64,000 nt of DNA from Lepidodermella squamata (GCA_047495785.1 JBLDXI010000033.1:2232001-2296000); one strand, 5' to 3'. Shown: positions 10,601 to 25,000, counted from the stretch's first letter. The notes: a model not told the origin generated them from the sequence alone. Numbers and translations are program-made.

Positions 10601-13600
10601 ACCGCGCCTCGCATGTTCCGCCTCGAGTGGCTACTAATAAATATACCTGGGTTAGGTTGCTGGCAACGCCGTTTGCCTGACGCGCTCGTCGTGTTTGCTC
10701 GGCAATCGCATCCGCGCGCCCCCGTTTACGGGCACGAAGAGGCTTAGCCAGCGTTTGCACTTGCCGATTATGAGATCATCCGCCATGATGATGGCTGGAT
10801 AATGATAATAAAGAGCGCCCGATTATGGCTACCTGGCAGCAAACAGGCAAACAGCCAGGTGAAACGCCGTCGCTCTTCAACGAGACAACAACGAGCCAGG
10901 CTTTTGACAATGCCAAAGGTGCAAGCACAAACAATAACACCCAACCACGGCTGCGATTTTGCATGGGCAGATGGCCCGGAAACAACAACGGGTAATAAAA
11001 CCCGGCCCTATTAATGACACCGGGTATTGTTGTTAGATTAAGAAGTCCCGTTCGGGCGCTCTGTTTAACATTGCGCAATGCGTGGCGCTGCTTTTGCCGC
11101 CATCGCCTAATGACAGTGAGAAATAATTGATTACCACGGATTAAAATACCACAGCCAGGTGTGTTTGGCTACCACCCTTACTACTACTATATTGCTATCG
11201 GACATGAAGTAATGATGATGCGCCCGCTTTACTTACTTCTTTTCACGTTTGCCGGCGCCGTTGTCGCGGAAACCTTTCGCGAATGGATTATTGTCGATCT
11301 TCAACTGCGTTATCTGTTCGAGATAAAGTGCATTTTCATTAATCATCGCCGGTACAATCAAGTATGCGCCGAGTAACTAACCTTTTCGTTTTGGTATGCC
11401 GTCACGGCGATGAATTGCGTTTCGGGAAACGTGAACGTGTAAAACGGTGAGTAGGGCAGCTTCAACAGATCGGAACACCGAACGATGTGAATCCGCGGTT
11501 GGTACTTGTGCATCGAATTGAGAATTGTCTGAAAGAAAAAATAACGGAAAAATTAGCACAGATATTTCTTTAATTTTTCACTTCAATGTTTATCATTTTC
11601 AGTTTTCTGATTTGTGAGTTTTAATTTTATTTTCGATCAGTTCTTCGCACAAAATTAGCGGGAAGTTTGCAGGGCGACTGCGGCGGCGCTGTTTTGGCGC
11701 GGGCAGGAAATGAAGCGCGGCTGATTCTATTTATCGGCTAATGGCCGGTGACACTGATCGGAAGTTGGCTAATGCGCGCACTGGGTTTGACAATAACAGT
11801 TTGTGTGCCACCCCTGTCGCGAGCGCCCGGGCAGGCAGCTTTTAGCCGGGGATGAGCCATTTGTCTCATGGCGCCGCCGCCGCCGCTGCCGTCGCCACCG
11901 CCGCGCTGTTATTGTGTGAAACGCGCCCGGCGCATTCACTTGCGAAATTGGCGGCAGCTTTCTAAGCGAGCAGGCGCTTTTAGAGCCGCGCCCCGGAAGC
12001 AGCGCGGTAAACGTTTATTGTGGCCGATGCGCCTCGCTGCCTTTTTATAGCGCAATGATAGTTGCTTTTAACATCATCATCGACTTAATCATTATGATAG
12101 GCCGAGCGTGTATCGTCCCTGTCGCCGCCGCCGCCAGAGTTCGAATCATCATCATCATCATCATCACAACATCCGACCGTGAACGAGGTAGTAAAAATAA
12201 GTAATAAGGCGAAGATGCGCTTGTTTATTGCCGGGCTAAGCGCCAGTGAGTGATGCTCGCACCGGCAGATGCGCCGGCTCTTTCCACGTGAGGCGCGCCT
12301 CGATAGACGGCGTTTCACAACAACAACACGGCGGCGTTCGATAGCGTTCGCTAGGCGCGGCTTCGGCGGGCGATAATTTTTCACCAAGAGCGCGCCACTT
12401 TCTAGGTGGATACGCTGGGCTGGAGGCGCGCGCGATGCGGCGGAAGTTGCGCGTGCGCGTGCGAACTGCGCCTAAACTGCGCGCATCTCGATTGACGGCG
12501 CACGGCTGCGCTATTAATGTCATGATGATTATTTTGCTGTTATTTTGATGCTCAACCGTATACCATACTATACCGTTGTTCACGGTGTTTGCTAGTTACC
12601 AAGAGTCGAGCAAGCGCGGCGAGAAGATTACGATCAATGATGCGCCTCAACGGTTCGGCAGTTTATTGCCTGCTCATCGCATAGCAGAGCAGTCGATCGA
12701 TGCTATAAACTAAACTCGCGAACGAAATCACGGCCAGTGCAGCGGATAATCGCGTAATTTAGCTAATTATTGCACTCTCTCGCTCGCCGTGATAGCGTGT
12801 GTGTTGCAATTTTATTATCGAATAAGACTGGCAGACGCGCGAGATCGAGTCATTTATCACTCTACTCCCTGTTCAGCTGCAGCAGTCTCGTTAGCAGCTA
12901 ACGAGCCTATTATATGCTGCTACTACTGATCGATGAGCGTAATACTAACTAAGCAACAGAAATCGAATGTCAACTTACAAAGCCGTTTTTGTCTGCGATG
13001 TTGTTGGTCAACTTGAGTTTGTGAAATGAAACGACTTTCTGCGTCCACTGTTCGCCGACCTGCGGCGAGTCGGGATGGATGTAGACGCGCTTGGCGACCT
13101 CGGGATCAGCCTTGCCCGCGACTAGCCACCGACTGTTGTGGAACTTGTAACGGCAATCATCGACAGGCACGATGTCGAGCAGAATGACGTATTTGGCTGT
13201 TCGATCCAGGCCACTAACTCGCACCTTGATCGGTGGAAACATGCGCCTGTCATAAAAATAAATTAATGTAAAACAGATCATAATGATCGGCTATAAAAAT
13301 CGGCGCAGGTAATAAACACCCAGCCAGTATCATTATCATCATCATCATCGTTTCATTATCACGGCAGATGCGTAAGCGAAACCTTGCACCTGATGCCGAG
13401 GTGAAGGTGGAACTGAGTTAATAAAAAAGAATAGGGAAGATGAAGGAAAAACGCAGCTAACATCACGCCGCCCGCGCCTTTTGTCACCATCTTGCTATAT
13501 ACATCTTTAACGACTACAAAGAGCGCAAATTAAAAGTGTCAACATGAGAGCAGCAGAAAAAACTACTAAATTTACGCGTGTTTATAACAGGCAAGTGGCA

Positions 13601-14797
13601 TTTAAAGGTAATAAAATTTATGATCTCATCATAAACAGCTACTACAATAGCGACACCTCTGCTGAAAGGTGTTTTCTCATTTGCTCACCGTTTTGTCACG
13701 AGTTGGCGTGATATAGCTTTTTATATGAAGCCTCCGGCAGTGATATGGCGCGAATTGGCGATGACTTGCCACACTTGTCGTGTCGTGGCGAAAAAAGTGC
13801 GCGCCAACTCGACCTCGGCGTTCAATTTTCACCTCAAGCTTTCCTTTAAAAGTTCAAAGGCGCCGCCGCACAACGCTGGCAAGCTCAACTGGGGCGCGTT
13901 GCCGATAACACTTCCATTGCGTGAATAGCAGCAGCAGCGGTGCATTTATCTAGCTGTCTCACTTCGAGTTGAGTGGGTTTACAAGTTTACGATTGACTCT
14001 ACTGCTGGTGGTGGTGGTGGTGGGCAGTTGGAAGAAGTTTAAAGCGCAACACGCGCGCGACAATGCCCGGCGCCGCCGCGAAAGAGCTCGTTCGAGTGTG
14101 AGAGGATGCGCATTTGTTTAATGACAACGGTGACAAGTTCTCTCTATCTATCTCGGGGTATTAAGCAGTAGTTTATTACAAGTACTTGAAGCGAAGCAGC
14201 GACTCGAGCAGCGCCTGTCGACAAAGCCGCGCGAAAAGCCACCCGCCAGCCAGCGGTGGCGATGGTGCAAAAACTAAACACAATGGCTTCATTACGCGGC
14301 CGGAACCTTATCGAGCATCTTAATTCGCGGCGGTGTCGCAAGTGCATCAACGCCGGACAAAGCACCGACGTGTTCGATATAGCCGCAAGTGTTAACGCGT
14401 CACCTCGGCCGTATTTACGCGCGAGCACAGAAAACGTGAGCGAGATGATGTTAAAAAATGAGCTAAATCAGATAATGAGTGAAAAAATGACTAACCTGCC
14501 GCTTTTTGTGATGACCATTTCGGTACCGAGGCCGTGGAATTGCGTCCACAACTCACGGCAGTCGAGTTCGACTTTGGGGTCGTCGATTTTGCCAGGTGCG
14601 TCGTCGCCTGATTCGTTTTGGCGACCGTTGACAACGAGGTCTTCAGGCGATGAAGATGCCGAAGATGAGCCGAGTAGGGCATTAGCCCCACCCGAAGATG
14701 CCGACGAAGACGGCAGGCCAGTATTCGGCAACGACTGCGGCCCTGGCATCTGCGGTGCTGGCGGATACAGCATGAACGGAGCGAATGGCAGCATCAT
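7666..14797 (-). CDS. tbx2: T-box transcription factor, Tbx2/3 type
   Basis: Five exons give 748 residues: 14797-14496, 13246-12979, 11528-11382, 11313-11237, 9118-7666. Phases match at every junction. The T-box (about residues 73-258) shows [95 protein letters not shown] and [17 protein letters not shown]. The [10 protein letters not shown] and KADPE blocks, and the [12 protein letters not shown] context, fit the Tbx2 subfamily, DNA-binding repressors of cell-fate genes. The long C-terminal exon (about 480 residues) has an acidic run and Gln-, Ala-, Ser- and Asn-rich stretches. Start: first of two adjacent ATGs (MMLPF); an upstream non-coding exon or leader is possible. Three introns exceed 1.2 kb, unlike the rest of the window. 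Confidence 0.95.
9119..11236. other. Tbx2 intron 4
   Basis: This is a 2.1-kb intron with GC-rich stretches (around 9380-9500 and 10100-10280, including a run of GAC repeats near 10255) and a GA-rich stretch near 9788-9810. Plus-strand frames here look like compositional chance. The intron could hold enhancers, but no site was identified. Confidence 0.6.
11529..12978. other. Tbx2 intron 2
   Basis: This is a 1.45-kb intron between the two central T-box exons. It contains an ATC/GAT trinucleotide run near 12147-12166 and no credible nested gene. Confidence 0.6.
13247..14495. other. Tbx2 intron 1
   Basis: A 1.25-kb intron after the first coding exon, with short GGT repeats near 14005-14025. Nothing else was recognised. 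Confidence 0.6.
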
Positions 14798-17700
14798 TTT
14801 CGTTAACAAAACGTTAACAAAAAACCGCGGTAATTAATAGTGTAGGTTAATTGAAGTAACTTTAAATGAAATCTAGAAAATGAGGAAAGAAGCGTGAGAG
14901 ATGAAGACAACGAGATGGCGGTTAAGTGATACTAGCAGCGCAACAACATTAGAACGGCTAACGTGTTTTAAGTAAGTGGCAAAAACAAGGCAGCTGCCTA
15001 TTATTTGATAACGTCATGCGCTCGTGCGCTGATTGGCTGGCGCGCCGGCCAATCAGAGTGCGCGCAAAAGCAAACAAGGCACGAGCGTGTGCGCGCACGT
15101 ACTGGCGGCGCGGTATTGCATGGGCATGTGAAAAACGACATGAACGCTGGTAGCCCGAAAGGCTGCGGTGGTGGTAACCCGAGCGCAGCTAGCTGGCGAT
15201 AGTCGCGGCGCCTCGCTGGCACGCCTGTTTGCCCGGGTGGCGCGCGTCGCGGTGTCGCGGCGTTTGAAGTCGTCGGGTTTACAGCGGCAATAACCGACAA
15301 ACACCGGTGTGTGTGTCACCAGCAGCAGTAGCTCCTGATCTGCTGACTGCTGCTGATGCTGCTGTTGTTGTTGTTCGGGACGCGCTAAATACGGCTAAAT
15401 ATGAGTAAACCACCAAAGACGGGTGCTTTGCTTACCTAGGCGCGTCATTCATTCCGTCACTCCGATGGCGATTACTTGGAAAAGCCAATAAATAAGACGT
15501 TTGTAAAAACAACGGAGGCGCGGCTAGCAAGTAGTAAGTAGTCCGGTCGCGGGTTAAACTGCGGTAACGCGGCTCCGGGCCTCGACCAGGTAACCGTGGC
15601 CAAATACTCTTCAGTGTGGGATCAGTTTGCTTACGAACGCGCATTTCTATGCCTACTCGAAACACCCTTATCGCACGCTAAGCCGATTTAGCCTGTTAAT
15701 TTATCTTAGCTTCGCGGCTGCAGTATTTAGCTCCTTGTCGCCGCTACTGCCGCGCCGTCTTGCCGTCGCCAGCAGAGGGGGAGGAAGAAGACGAAGAAAA
15801 GGCCGGAGTGGAGGTGATAGTGGCACTGGGCGAGGGGCCAGCGAGAAGCCAACGAGAAGGGCAATTAACTGGTTGTGCGTTTATTTAGTGAGACTTGTAG
15901 TAGCGGATAAGGCGGCTGCGACAAGCACTTGAGAGCCGCTGTGAGTCTAATCGCCTCAAGGCCATTTAACGTCGCTTGGAAGCCCAACGCCGGCTCGGCG
16001 ACACCGGCGGCAGTGTCGCCGACGCCGCAACTTAGATAGATGGCAGCAACAACAACACCGCCACAGAAGTGAATAAATACCAGTTGCGGAAATTGTGTTA
16101 CTTGGAAAACGAGCAAGTGATGAGGTGACACATCAAGCAGTGAGCAGCTAATAAAAGCGCCGGTGTAATAAATAAACTGCGCGATCGGGTCACCCGATAA
16201 GGCGCCGAGTGCTGCTGCCGCGTTGCTCGACACCGTTTCGAGACGTGCCAGCTCGGCAGTGCGGAACAGCCGGGCGACAGTTGTTGCGATGGCACTGACA
16301 AGGTAAAAGCGCAACACTTCGCACGAAGCCGCGAAAAGCCCGCGGCAGCCAAAACACAGCGCATGGTGGCAATAAACCCGGATCTATGCGCGAGCGCCAC
16401 CAGGTCAGTGTCACACGCGCACACCTCGAAATTAGTAATAACAATAATAAAAGGCAATAATAATTTGTCAAAATCCACGCCTCGCCTAATTGCCCTAGTT
16501 GCGAGAGAGTGTAACATCTTGGTGCACGAAAGTCAAAATCCGGCTTAATAGAAAAGCGAATAAAAATTGAGCCATATACTCTACAGAAAGGCGAGCGCAT
16601 AATTGCTGTTTTCGAAGGGTCTTTAGAGCACCTGGTGATGGGGTGGCAAAAAACACACACGAGAGCGGTTAATGGCAGCAGGTGGGCGCGCTGCGATCTG
16701 GCGACGGCAAGTATAGCGCCGGGTATAATATTCAAACAACCATTTATCACCGCCGTCGACTTTTCCGCTAATTAGTTCGCGTGAAAGGCGCGGCTTTGAC
16801 TCGACGCGAGGACGTGCGAAGATGAGACGTCGACGACGCCGTGCTAGGTAGGGCCTTCTCTTTGCTCGCTTTGTTGTTTTGCAGGTGGTGGACGAAACGC
16901 CTTTTCAGGCCGCTTTTCACCCGCGAATTATATTGCTATTACAGTTTGCCAACACTTTTGACTCGCACGGGCGATTATTTTAAAAGGCGCGGTTTGCATA
17001 AGTAGTAGGTAGGTAGTGTTTGATTGAAAAATGGAAAATAAATTAAAGTGCCGTCTATTTTTGTTGAATTGGCGCCGTGTCTCTTGATAAATTAATGACG
17101 GCTTTTAGAAGCGTTGCCTTTTCACAGCAGCAGCACCTTGCAACGGGCATGATGTGCTGCAGCCGCCGTTGCTGCTGCCTGACACCCCCACAAAAGTGGG
17201 TCTAATTTTAAATAACAGAAAAACACATATTATTATTCGGCGATTGCGTCAAGAAGCGCGAAGCTCGTGTCAAATTAACGATAGTTTGAAAACAGCCTCG
17301 CTATTAATGGCCTTAAATTTATTACAGGTCGAGCCAGCCCTACCTGCCCCTATTCAAATCCAACACAGCCAGTCGCTGTCATTAATACGATGATGATGAT
17401 GACTACTATTAATATTTTAACTACGATCAGTCAAAAAAGGCCTATCTAGCAATAAAACGTGCAGGTTGGGTGGATTTCGGGATTACTGTCAAAATGCTGG
17501 CGATGCGGTAACACCGGAGCCGGGCACGCGCGAAACCTGGTGGTGGCGAGGGGCTGTTAACAAATTTATTTCGTCGCCACCATGTGATAATCGAATTGTC
17601 AGTTAATAAACACTTGGGTGGCGAACGGACGTCAAGGACCTGTCGAGCGGGCGCGCCTTCCCAGCACCGTGACGCGCGCGGTGATAACGCACGCGCGCAG

Positions 17701-19502
17701 GAGTGACGGCGGTAATGTTACCGCGATATCTTGTTTTCGAACAAACACGCGTAAACATGTTCGCATCGAGTGTTGCGCTTCCGGGTGTCCGGTGACAATC
17801 GTTTGTCGGCAGCGGCGGCGGCGGTGGTCGTGAATTGCGTGAAAAACGATAACCGGCAACAAACAGCTCCACCGGGGGGGCTAAATCAGCCGATGATTAA
17901 TTAATCGGGGCAATAAAAAAACTTCCGTGACGAGCAGCCTGACACATCGGGCGCATGGCGTGACGAGTGTGAAATTTATGGCGCCGGGTGGTGCCATCGG
18001 CCGGCGAGCAGGCGCCTGCGACTGGCACTTGCAGGTAAACACACGACGGGTCACGATACCTGAAGGTAGCTGGGTGGCTTTCTGCTGCTTCTGGCATCAT
18101 TGTTCAACAGCAGCAATGTTGTATTTTGCGCGTCCCGGCGTCTTTATTTTTATTACCCTTCGGCGGCGCGTCACGACACAACAACGAGCAGCGCTAGAGC
18201 CGCCGAGCTGGTGACGGCAGCGGCGGCTGGGCGCGCACTCGGCGCTTGGAAAGGCCTTCTTGCAGCCACGGCGCTTGATTAGCCGCGTAAATGTTTACTC
18301 AAGAGACTACTACCTATACTCCAGAGATACGTGTATAGCTATTTACCGCCACTGACAAGCGATGAGACCACTCGATCACCGTGATGCACCTTTTTCGAGC
18401 GTGCCAACCAAGTGTACGGCGCGATGGCGCGTGTTAAGGCGGCGGCGCGGCGGCTCCTCCGCGGCGTGTTTGTGCCGCTGATTCGTAACTGTTCAGTGAC
18501 GGCGATGACAGCGATTTGCCTTGAGAGGCTCGAAATCCGAAGCCAAGTCAAAACGGCGACCTGTCAAGTTTTGACGTCGCCGTCGCACCGTCAAGCGCCG
18601 CGCTTAACACAACGCGCATTAATTGATAGACACCCTGCGCGCCGTAGCGTTATGACAACCGCGCCTCAAAAACAAAGCGCGCAAAAACGCTGTAGCACCC
18701 GATTTATCATCATCGTCATTGTCTTTTTGATCCTCATTCTCATCAGCATCCGGTTTTGTGCCTCGGCTAATAAAATAATAACGCAATGATGGTGATTCGC
18801 TCAAGTGCTGAGTTGACGAAGACAAGCGCGCCCGTGTTACATTTCAAAGGCGGTCCGCTGCCGAAAAAAGGAACCGCTGCGGGTTGCCAGTTTCTGAAGA
18901 GGCGGTTTGACAAGATCAACATGTCGGTATCACGCCAAGTTGCGGCGGCGGCACGACGCGCGCCAACTCGGTAAACGCTCGCCCCCACGCGCGCACTTGC
19001 CTGCCCGCCTGAGAGAGCGCGGTAATTATCAGGTTTCGATACCGCAACCACTGCCTTGGTCAAGCTCGGCGTTCTAATCATATCTCGAGGCTACGTCGTG
19101 GGCATAGGTCACAGCTTGACTTCAACTTGTCATCGTACAATTAGGTGGTTGCGCCTTCCCACACCCGGCGTGTGACTTTCCACAGCCTTCGGTTTTTCGG
19201 TGCTTTGGCGGCTTTCACGCAAAACGTGAGATATCGATCGGCTGTTTGCTCAGCATGCCATATCTTTTAAGGCGGCTGACTAACACCAAAAGAAGTCTAA
19301 TTACAAATCACCCGTTTACAAAACACCTTGGTATAGGCGATTTTATTCCGAACGTGAGATAAAAACATTGCGACATTCGTTGCACATTTCAGACGTCATA
19401 ATAAACCATCAGTAACAAAAGGCCTGTAAGATAAAAAACAAGATAAAAGGCGGCTAACGTCTGATCGCAACATATCCTAAACAATGTAACTTCATGAAGA
19501 CA
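14798..19502. other. long gene-free region upstream of Tbx2
   Basis: About 4.7 kb of mixed GC-rich and AT-rich sequence. Many frames of 60-190 codons exist on both strands, but they are arginine/alanine-rich, overlap one another and show no domains or splice logic. Position and length make it a candidate cis-regulatory domain for the T-box gene; that is inference. Confidence 0.45.
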
Positions 19503-19574
19503 AGCAGAGTGGCGCAGTGGAAGCGCGCTGGGCCCATAACCCAGAGGTCTGTAGATCGAAACTACGCTCTGCTA
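19503..19574 (+). tRNA. initiator tRNA-Met (CAU)
   Basis: The 72-nt sequence has acceptor stem AGCAGAG pairing with CTCTGCT and discriminator A. The D-arm is GGCGCAGTGGAAGC. The anticodon stem-loop is CTGGGCCCATAACCCAG, with the three G-C pairs flanking a CAT anticodon that mark eukaryotic initiators. The T-loop is GATCGAAAC, where the usual TTC is replaced as in eukaryotic initiator tRNAs. There is no intron. A T-rich run about 12 nt downstream fits RNA polymerase III termination. It lies alone in the gene-free region between the T-box gene and the RhoGEF gene. Confidence 0.96.
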
Positions 19575-22081
19575 GTTGTCATTATTTTTGTTATACAATG
19601 ATTCATAAATTTGTGTGCATATGCAAATGAGGCAGGATGGAAATGTTCGTGTTATCGCTGGACGGCGAGAGTCGCGCAAAGCTATTGCCACTAAACTTAC
19701 CTGGCACTGGGATGTCCCGCGATCAACAAGGCGGGCGCCCCAAGGCGAGGCGTGCCATTGCACTTCGGCGCGCTGACCCTTGCGCTTTGCCTCATCGGCG
19801 GAGTCGGGTGCAAAATATTTCACTTGGGTATCGGCGTTCGCGCCACACCCGAAAATCCAAGAATAAATTTCTGAGCTCTGACAAGATGCTCAACTCTTTT
19901 TCCTGTAACGACTTCCTTCCACTTTCAAATTTGGCCATAAGCCCATCCAGCGGTCATAGCGATCAACTTGGAAATGATAGGTACAAAGTCGAACCATATA
20001 CACTTTGGCACCCGTTTTAGCATTCTTAGCGGGAAATTCACTCATTCCAGCTCCAATTCTCGATAGCTTCAAGAAATTGATGCTGTGTGGTATGTGGAAG
20101 CTGAAAGATAAGAATGCTGAAATATCTTAGCTTTTCGAAATGCTACCTATGCAGTGGAATCAAGAATCAGGCTCTTTAGCAAAACCTGAACATTGCGAAC
20201 CATTACCGAAGTTGAGAATCAGCTGTGTTAAAGAGCAGTGAATAACTCGGAAAGAAAAACGCTACAAAACCATGGTTGGCGTGATTTTTCATCCCTTGCT
20301 GGGGTCAATGTAAATCTTCGATCTCGGATGATCGACCTGGTATGGTCGAATGTTAGGGTCGAAAATACCGCAGGACCGATCACTCTTCTCAGTCTTCCTT
20401 TTTTCACCCTCAAGGGAAGGAGACTCAAATGGGCTGGTGGCCACTGGCCACTGGTTTGAGACCTCATAGAAGCCTCTCCCTGGAGACGAAGTGTCCGTAA
20501 ATAAAAAAAGCGAGCCTAATGCACAGGAACCTTGACGCGTTGGGCTCGCTTGACGTTTAGCCAGCCTTCGGACCTCGCCTGAGGCCGAGGCCTATTCAGT
20601 TGCCTAATACCAGTGCCACGACCTGCAAGTCGACATGCCCCATTAGGGATACATTGCTCCGAATGAGTGATCGTCCTCCGGAGCCCGATGTGGCCCCTTT
20701 CTAGCAGCCCTCCCTCGGATGAAACTCTTTGCAGTGACATACGCCACTGTACCCGGCGAGACCCACTGTCCCGCCTTGACCTCTTTTTCCCACGCCCAGC
20801 CTAATCCAAAGTTGAAAATCCAGCTTTTCCCGGTCTACCGATGGCGTGTTTTGAGACCGATACCGGACCTGGAACGGACCGGGAACGGCGTCGGTCGACC
20901 GGACCTGTTTCCAACGCTGCCTCAAAGACCTTGAGATTGAACTCCGGAAAAATATGCAAACCCTTAGTCATCGTCAACACTTTTATTCGCTTTTCATCGC
21001 AATTGCAACAATATGATTAAAACATATTACACATCTTATTTTCGATCCATAAAACTGTAAGCCAATTAAATTCGCCAATAATTTATGATTTGTTAGACCG
21101 CGCGCAGTCAGGAAAGTTCACGATCAATAACATATAGCATCATCCTCAACGTAATTGGAATCATTCGAAAAAAAATCATAGAGGAAGCTGATACATTTCA
21201 AAACTAGCTGACGTCATAATTTCCTGTAATTCTAGACTTTTAATCTAATCTGAGTAGAAAAAGCATTTAGCAATAAATTAATATGATTTTATACAACCGA
21301 AATTACGCCGATAAGGTTGCAATCATCTATCATAAAAAGCACCAGTACCATCTAATGGCGTAGTTGCCATCGTCAGATCTGAAATACTACTGTGATTGTG
21401 TGTGAACATGAAAATATAAGCTACGTGGGGACTAAAAAGAGGGAAATATCAAAAGCAAGGTCAAGTATGTATATCATAATCACAAAAATAATTTATTTGT
21501 GGGTTAATCTTATTTCTTTTGATGTGTCGACTTCAATTAGTAGGAAGAACCTTTGGACCTCGATGTAATGCCGATATCACAAGCATTCGATGAAGATAAA
21601 TAAAAAACATAGATGCATAAAATGGTTGTTAGCACTTTCCATTAGATCGATGGATATTCGCTATGTAAGTAAGTAACATAGCACGGGTTGGTTACAACCA
21701 TAAAACGCAGAGCCACTGGGAAGATCGTATTGTTTTTTACACTTTTGCTGTATTCCAAAGCTTTACAATATAAGATAGCGCAATAATGTAAGCACAGAGG
21801 AATATTGTAAAACAGGGCAAGATGCCGATTGCAGCTGAACGGCTATTAGTACTGAAACAGCGAAGCGATTTTTGAAGCAGAAACAGGAGAAAATTAATTG
21901 GCCATCGTAAAAAAACACTAGTTTTCAGGTATAACAAAAACGGCACATGAAACGGCCCTAAATGGCTGCGTTGTATAAAATAGCAAGAGAGGAGAGTTTC
22001 ACAACTAAAGAAGAAATTATTGACTTATTATTGGCCGAGAAAATCACCGAACGTAGTTTCGAATAGGTAGATAAATTAGAG
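19575..22081. other. intergenic, with a GC-richer island at about 20230-20940
   Basis: No gene with exon logic was found. The island contains plus-strand frames, one with RRLKWAGGHW, faintly like the RxLxWxGH motif near the end of some LINE reverse transcriptases. It also has a 9-bp inverted repeat (20508-20516 with 20543-20551, AAGCGAGCC). A decayed retroelement is possible but weakly supported. From 20960 to 22081 the sequence is AT-rich with no recognised feature. Confidence 0.3.
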
Positions 22082-25000
22082 TTATTTTTTCTTTTTAGAC
22101 GGCTGCTCCTCGAGCTTACTCGGCAGCAGCAGGCTGGTGGTCGAAGTCCGGCTGGGCGTGATCGACGAGGAAGAGGCCGTGGCGGGGCCGCCGCGGTGGA
22201 AGCTGCTCGTCGACGAGGTCGGCGCCGAGTTGATCTGCGACGACGGCGAACCGGCGCTGGGGCCCGAAAAACTGGCCAAGTGGTGAGGTATCGAAGAGGA
22301 CGAGAGAACGCCACTGCTGTTGCGACTCGACGCCAGCGACGGATTCGGTGGCGAAGTTTGGTGGCTATGCATCGGCGAGTTGTTATCAGAGGCAAATGCT
22401 GCAAAATATAATGAAAATATTAATAATCGGATTAAAAGTCCTTCATCTTTGATAATTATTTACTCGCCTAGAAATTGTCTATCAAGTCAATAAAACCTGG
22501 AGAATACATGCTACAGAGATCATTTTCTTTCTTTCTCGACTGTCGGAGACGAGTAACTGCAGTAATTTTTTGTTTTTTGTAATGCCAGCGAGTTCCACCT
22601 TAAAAAATCCTCTTTCGAGAAGAACAAAAAACCTTTTTTACAGCTCAATTTTCAACCAAATTTGAAATGAATCGGTCTTATATCAATTGCAGAAAAATCC
22701 ATGTTTGAAGTGTTTGAGTCTTTTGGAAAAAAATTAAGGTAGAAAGTAACTGCGTAGCAATGCATAGAACTGCGATGCTACATTGCACTTCCGCAATAAC
22801 GAAGTCGCCGCGCCAGTCTATGAGTTTCGTAATAACGGCTTTTCGTTATATATATTGAAAGCTGATTAAAGACGGAGCCGCTCAACTTATTTCGTTATAT
22901 TGGAGTTGCACATCCTATAGTGAAGGTGCACTGTATCTGCATAAAAAAAACATGCACCAGCAGTTGCATTCTCGCGCTCAGTGGGAGATAGAACCCATGA
23001 AAAAGCATGGTGATTCTTTGGATTGAACGAAAAAAAAATACAGGATTTTAACTGGTGTTAACTCAAGATCAACAAAATTGGATAAAGAAATTCGCTGTAC
23101 CGGTTATCTCGGCAAGTCTCAAATTCTGCAGATATGTAATATTTTGGATTTTGGCACGAAATTAATAGCATATTTCAAGGCAACCTACAATGGGCATGAT
23201 GTAAATGCTGTTCCTGCATCTGAATTTGCTGTTGTTTCAGCTTATTTTTCTGCTCTTCAACTTTAGCACGCTCCTGAAGATTGAGGTCAGTTTGCCGCTG
23301 TAAAATCTCCTTCTGCTGCGCCAACTTTTCCTTAGCAATGCGAATTTCCTCTTTCTCTCGTTTGATTTCATTAGTTTCACGCTCGCACTGCTCGATATGC
23401 TGCCGGCGCATATCGCTCAGGTACATGAATGATTTGTCAATATCAACCCGTTTTTTGACTAGTTCCTCCCTGTCTTGCTGCAGCGAATCCCGAAGTCGTT
23501 CGAGACTCGTTTTTTCTTCGCGAAGATCTTCCAATTTCGCCAGGTAGGATGGATGCGATCGAATATCAACCAACTGCTGTCGTTGGCTAACTACTTCTTT
23601 CTGCAGATCGCTGACACTGGCTAGAATGCTGTGAAGTGAAGTAAGCCACGCGGCGGTGCAAGCTCGCCAGTCAGGTGGGTCCAGCTGTGAACTCTCCGAC
23701 GTATTCACGCTAGTAATGCTGCCGCCCAATTTCTGACGAGATGCGCTCAAATCGGCCAATTCAAACGACCGCTGCATATCCTCAATCAGTTGCCGCAAGT
23801 CACGATCAGCGGTCATTACCCGCTCGTCGCTGGCCTCAATCGCCAGACGCGTTGAAGTGCGAATATCAGTCAACCGAGTCGCGGCAAATGCGTCCTTGAG
23901 AAGCGCATTTTTCGATGCGCACAGCTCATCAATCTGCTGCTGGACGTTCGATAATTCATTGAAAATCGATTTAGCATCGCTGCGCTGGGTCGTTCCTCCA
24001 TTCACTGAACCGACCTGCGCATCGACCATCGCCTCCTTCAACTGCCGCATCCACTCACGCCAGTTGTCGGTATTTGGGCATTTGAATTCGTATAGATCCG
24101 CCGCGGTTTCATCTTCATTTGGACTGATAATATAAATTACTTTCGATTTAGCACCATCAACCGAGGCCTGGACGACTGCGGTTCGCAGGCTGAGAACAGG
24201 CTGGCGGTTGCCGGATGAGAACAGCGCGTACCGATTGTTATCGCCACTCGTTTCCGATAACAGAACAAAAACATCTGTCATCAAGAGGCACAGAGTCTCT
24301 CGATACCCTTTTGACGTTCTCAGTTGTAATGTGCCGTAGAATCGCAACTGTCGCCCATCAGCGGCTAATTCCGCTTTCCCGAATTTTCGACCCTGTAAAA
24401 TTAAAGATTTCGATTATAACAGAAAAAATCGAATTATGCAGTAATAAAGTACCTGGAATGTGCATGAAGATCTGACGTCAAAATTACTGCGAATCGATGC
24501 GAGCTTTTCGCGTTTTGTCTGTCGATCGAGCTGCTCATTGACGTGGCTGGCGACTTGACGAACGGCGACGAGCGCGCGGTTCATTTCTTCTTTTTCGCGG
24601 TCGTCAGTAACGTACTTGCAAATGGCCTGTACGAGCAGCGGCATCTGTGTGATGCGCTGGGTGATTCGCAAGCGGCATTCGGGAATTCCCATGCGCTGAC
24701 TGGCTTCATTTGCTTTGCATTTCAATACAAAAGCCGCAAAATCCTGAAAGCAAATCCAAGTTTCAGAAATGAAATAATTATTTTCCATATTATTATCCTG
24801 CTCATCATTCTATGATGATAACTATATTATACTCATTTCAGACTGCTAAGGCGTTCCAATTAACTTTTCATTCGCAAAAAAGTAAGAACGCTCACCTTAT
24901 TCTCGGCATACAGTTCGTCGTATTTTTTCTTTGCCGGATATTGATGCAAAATGAACTGGGCATACAAATTGCTGAACGCAGCTCCTCGTTCACCGGTAAA

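Noticed and set aside
14256-14837. 193-codon plus-strand frame
   Set aside because: It overlaps the first Tbx2 exon in antisense, and its composition follows that exon.
15001-18825. Many Arg/Ala-rich frames on both strands upstream of Tbx2
   Set aside because: They are mutually overlapping, lack domains and splice logic, and arise from GC-rich composition.
20228-20934. GC-richer island as a protein gene
   Set aside because: Frames are short and interrupted, with only a faint LINE-like motif; kept as a low-confidence note.
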